In this document: positions 60,644-60,705 of the stretch, piece after piece
How the letters are laid out: every line of letters begins with the position of its first letter
How positions within the stretch are numbered: the first letter of the stretch is position 1
Assembly (NCBI RefSeq): GCF_024448135.1
Contig: NZ_JAMRYX010000039.1
Location: 1-60,705, forward strand
Reading direction: 5' to 3'
DNA length: 60,705 bases
Source of the DNA: Methylocystis suflitae
GTDB lineage: Bacteria; Pseudomonadota; Alphaproteobacteria; Rhizobiales; Beijerinckiaceae
Translations under genes and position numbers: made by a program
Notes under the pieces: generated by a model
What the model saw: the letters and a program-made list of their open reading frames with translations, nothing else
Told to the model about the DNA's origin: nothing
The model's database searches: none

Positions 60644-60705
60644 GTTGCACGCACGCACATATGATTGTTGCACGCGCGCACATATGATTGTTGCACGCGC
60701 GCACA
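60644..60705. repeat. 23-base tandem repeats at the window edge
   Basis: Units start at 60644, 60667 and 60690 with GTTGCACGC and end CATATGATT; the first differs from the second by one base (ACGCAC vs GCGCAC). The third is cut by the window end, so the array may continue. Alternating CG/CA bases could favour Z-DNA. No spacers, so not CRISPR. Confidence 0.8.

Noticed and set aside
60644-60705. CRISPR array at the window end
   Set aside because: Repeats are directly adjacent with no spacers and no cas genes are present.

Overview
The window looks like chromosome of a high-GC alphaproteobacterium of the Hyphomicrobiales. The signs are its gene content and order: rplI-dnaB behind a DUF2232 membrane protein, a PopZ-like DUF2497 protein beside a TolC/PCMT pair, a non-catalytic dihydroorotase, IalB, DUF4202 and MurJ. 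A mesaconyl-CoA hydratase (ethylmalonyl-CoA pathway) and a CopC-like protein would fit a type II methanotroph such as Methylocystis or Methylosinus, but no methane monooxygenase or other decisive marker is present, so the genus is inference.

Bases 1-50,092 are mostly core chromosome. In order: two small secreted proteins; dihydroorotase-like pyrX; a PAS histidine kinase; ftsEX; a DUF218 protein and plsC; thpR; an SGNH esterase divergent from an ABC ATPase/permease pair; copC-like; DUF2232-rplI-dnaB; three tandem PRC-barrel proteins; mesaconyl-CoA hydratase; DUF167 and yggT. Next comes an AT-richer 1045-residue orphan membrane protein, then tRNA-Ala(CGC), a universal stress protein, an SH3 protein, an MBL hydrolase, an FtsB-like protein, DUF2497, tolC and a PCMT-like gene. 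An Rrf2 regulator lies divergent to a TSUP transporter and cysK. pyrB is divergent from a nadA-DUF4202-nadB-nadC operon, with a perfect 19-base palindrome between them. The core ends with envelope genes (SAM-binding protein, HpnK-like deacetylase, GT2, murJ), two DUF2267-like paralogues, lysC, ubiG (whose start lies in an interspersed palindromic repeat), IalB, a cupin, a 54-residue membrane protein, tRNA-Gly(GCC), ispE-rlmB and tRNA-Thr(TGT).

Bases 50,093-60,705 are different: very small genes, several terminators, broken genes and phage functions. After tRNA-Thr come a gene-poor stretch with three terminator-like hairpins, a truncated SRAP (YedK) gene, a CZB-GGDEF protein with a degenerate active site but an intact c-di-GMP inhibitory-site motif, and small plus-strand genes including a NepR-like protein and a frameshifted one. 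A minus-strand run from the right edge holds two hypothetical proteins, a Nu1-like terminase small subunit, an excisionase-type HTH protein, a zinc-finger protein, a coiled-coil protein, a stand-alone HEAAH metalloprotease and the C-terminal half of a phage tail protein gpD. No large terminase, capsid or integrase is visible, so this is a decayed prophage, a phage satellite, or the edge of a larger element.

The most unusual non-coding feature is at 54,171-54,562: a 14-base inverted repeat followed by four perfect palindromes of unrelated sequence, spaced about 76-91 bases apart. The window closes in 23-base tandem repeats next to a purine tract.
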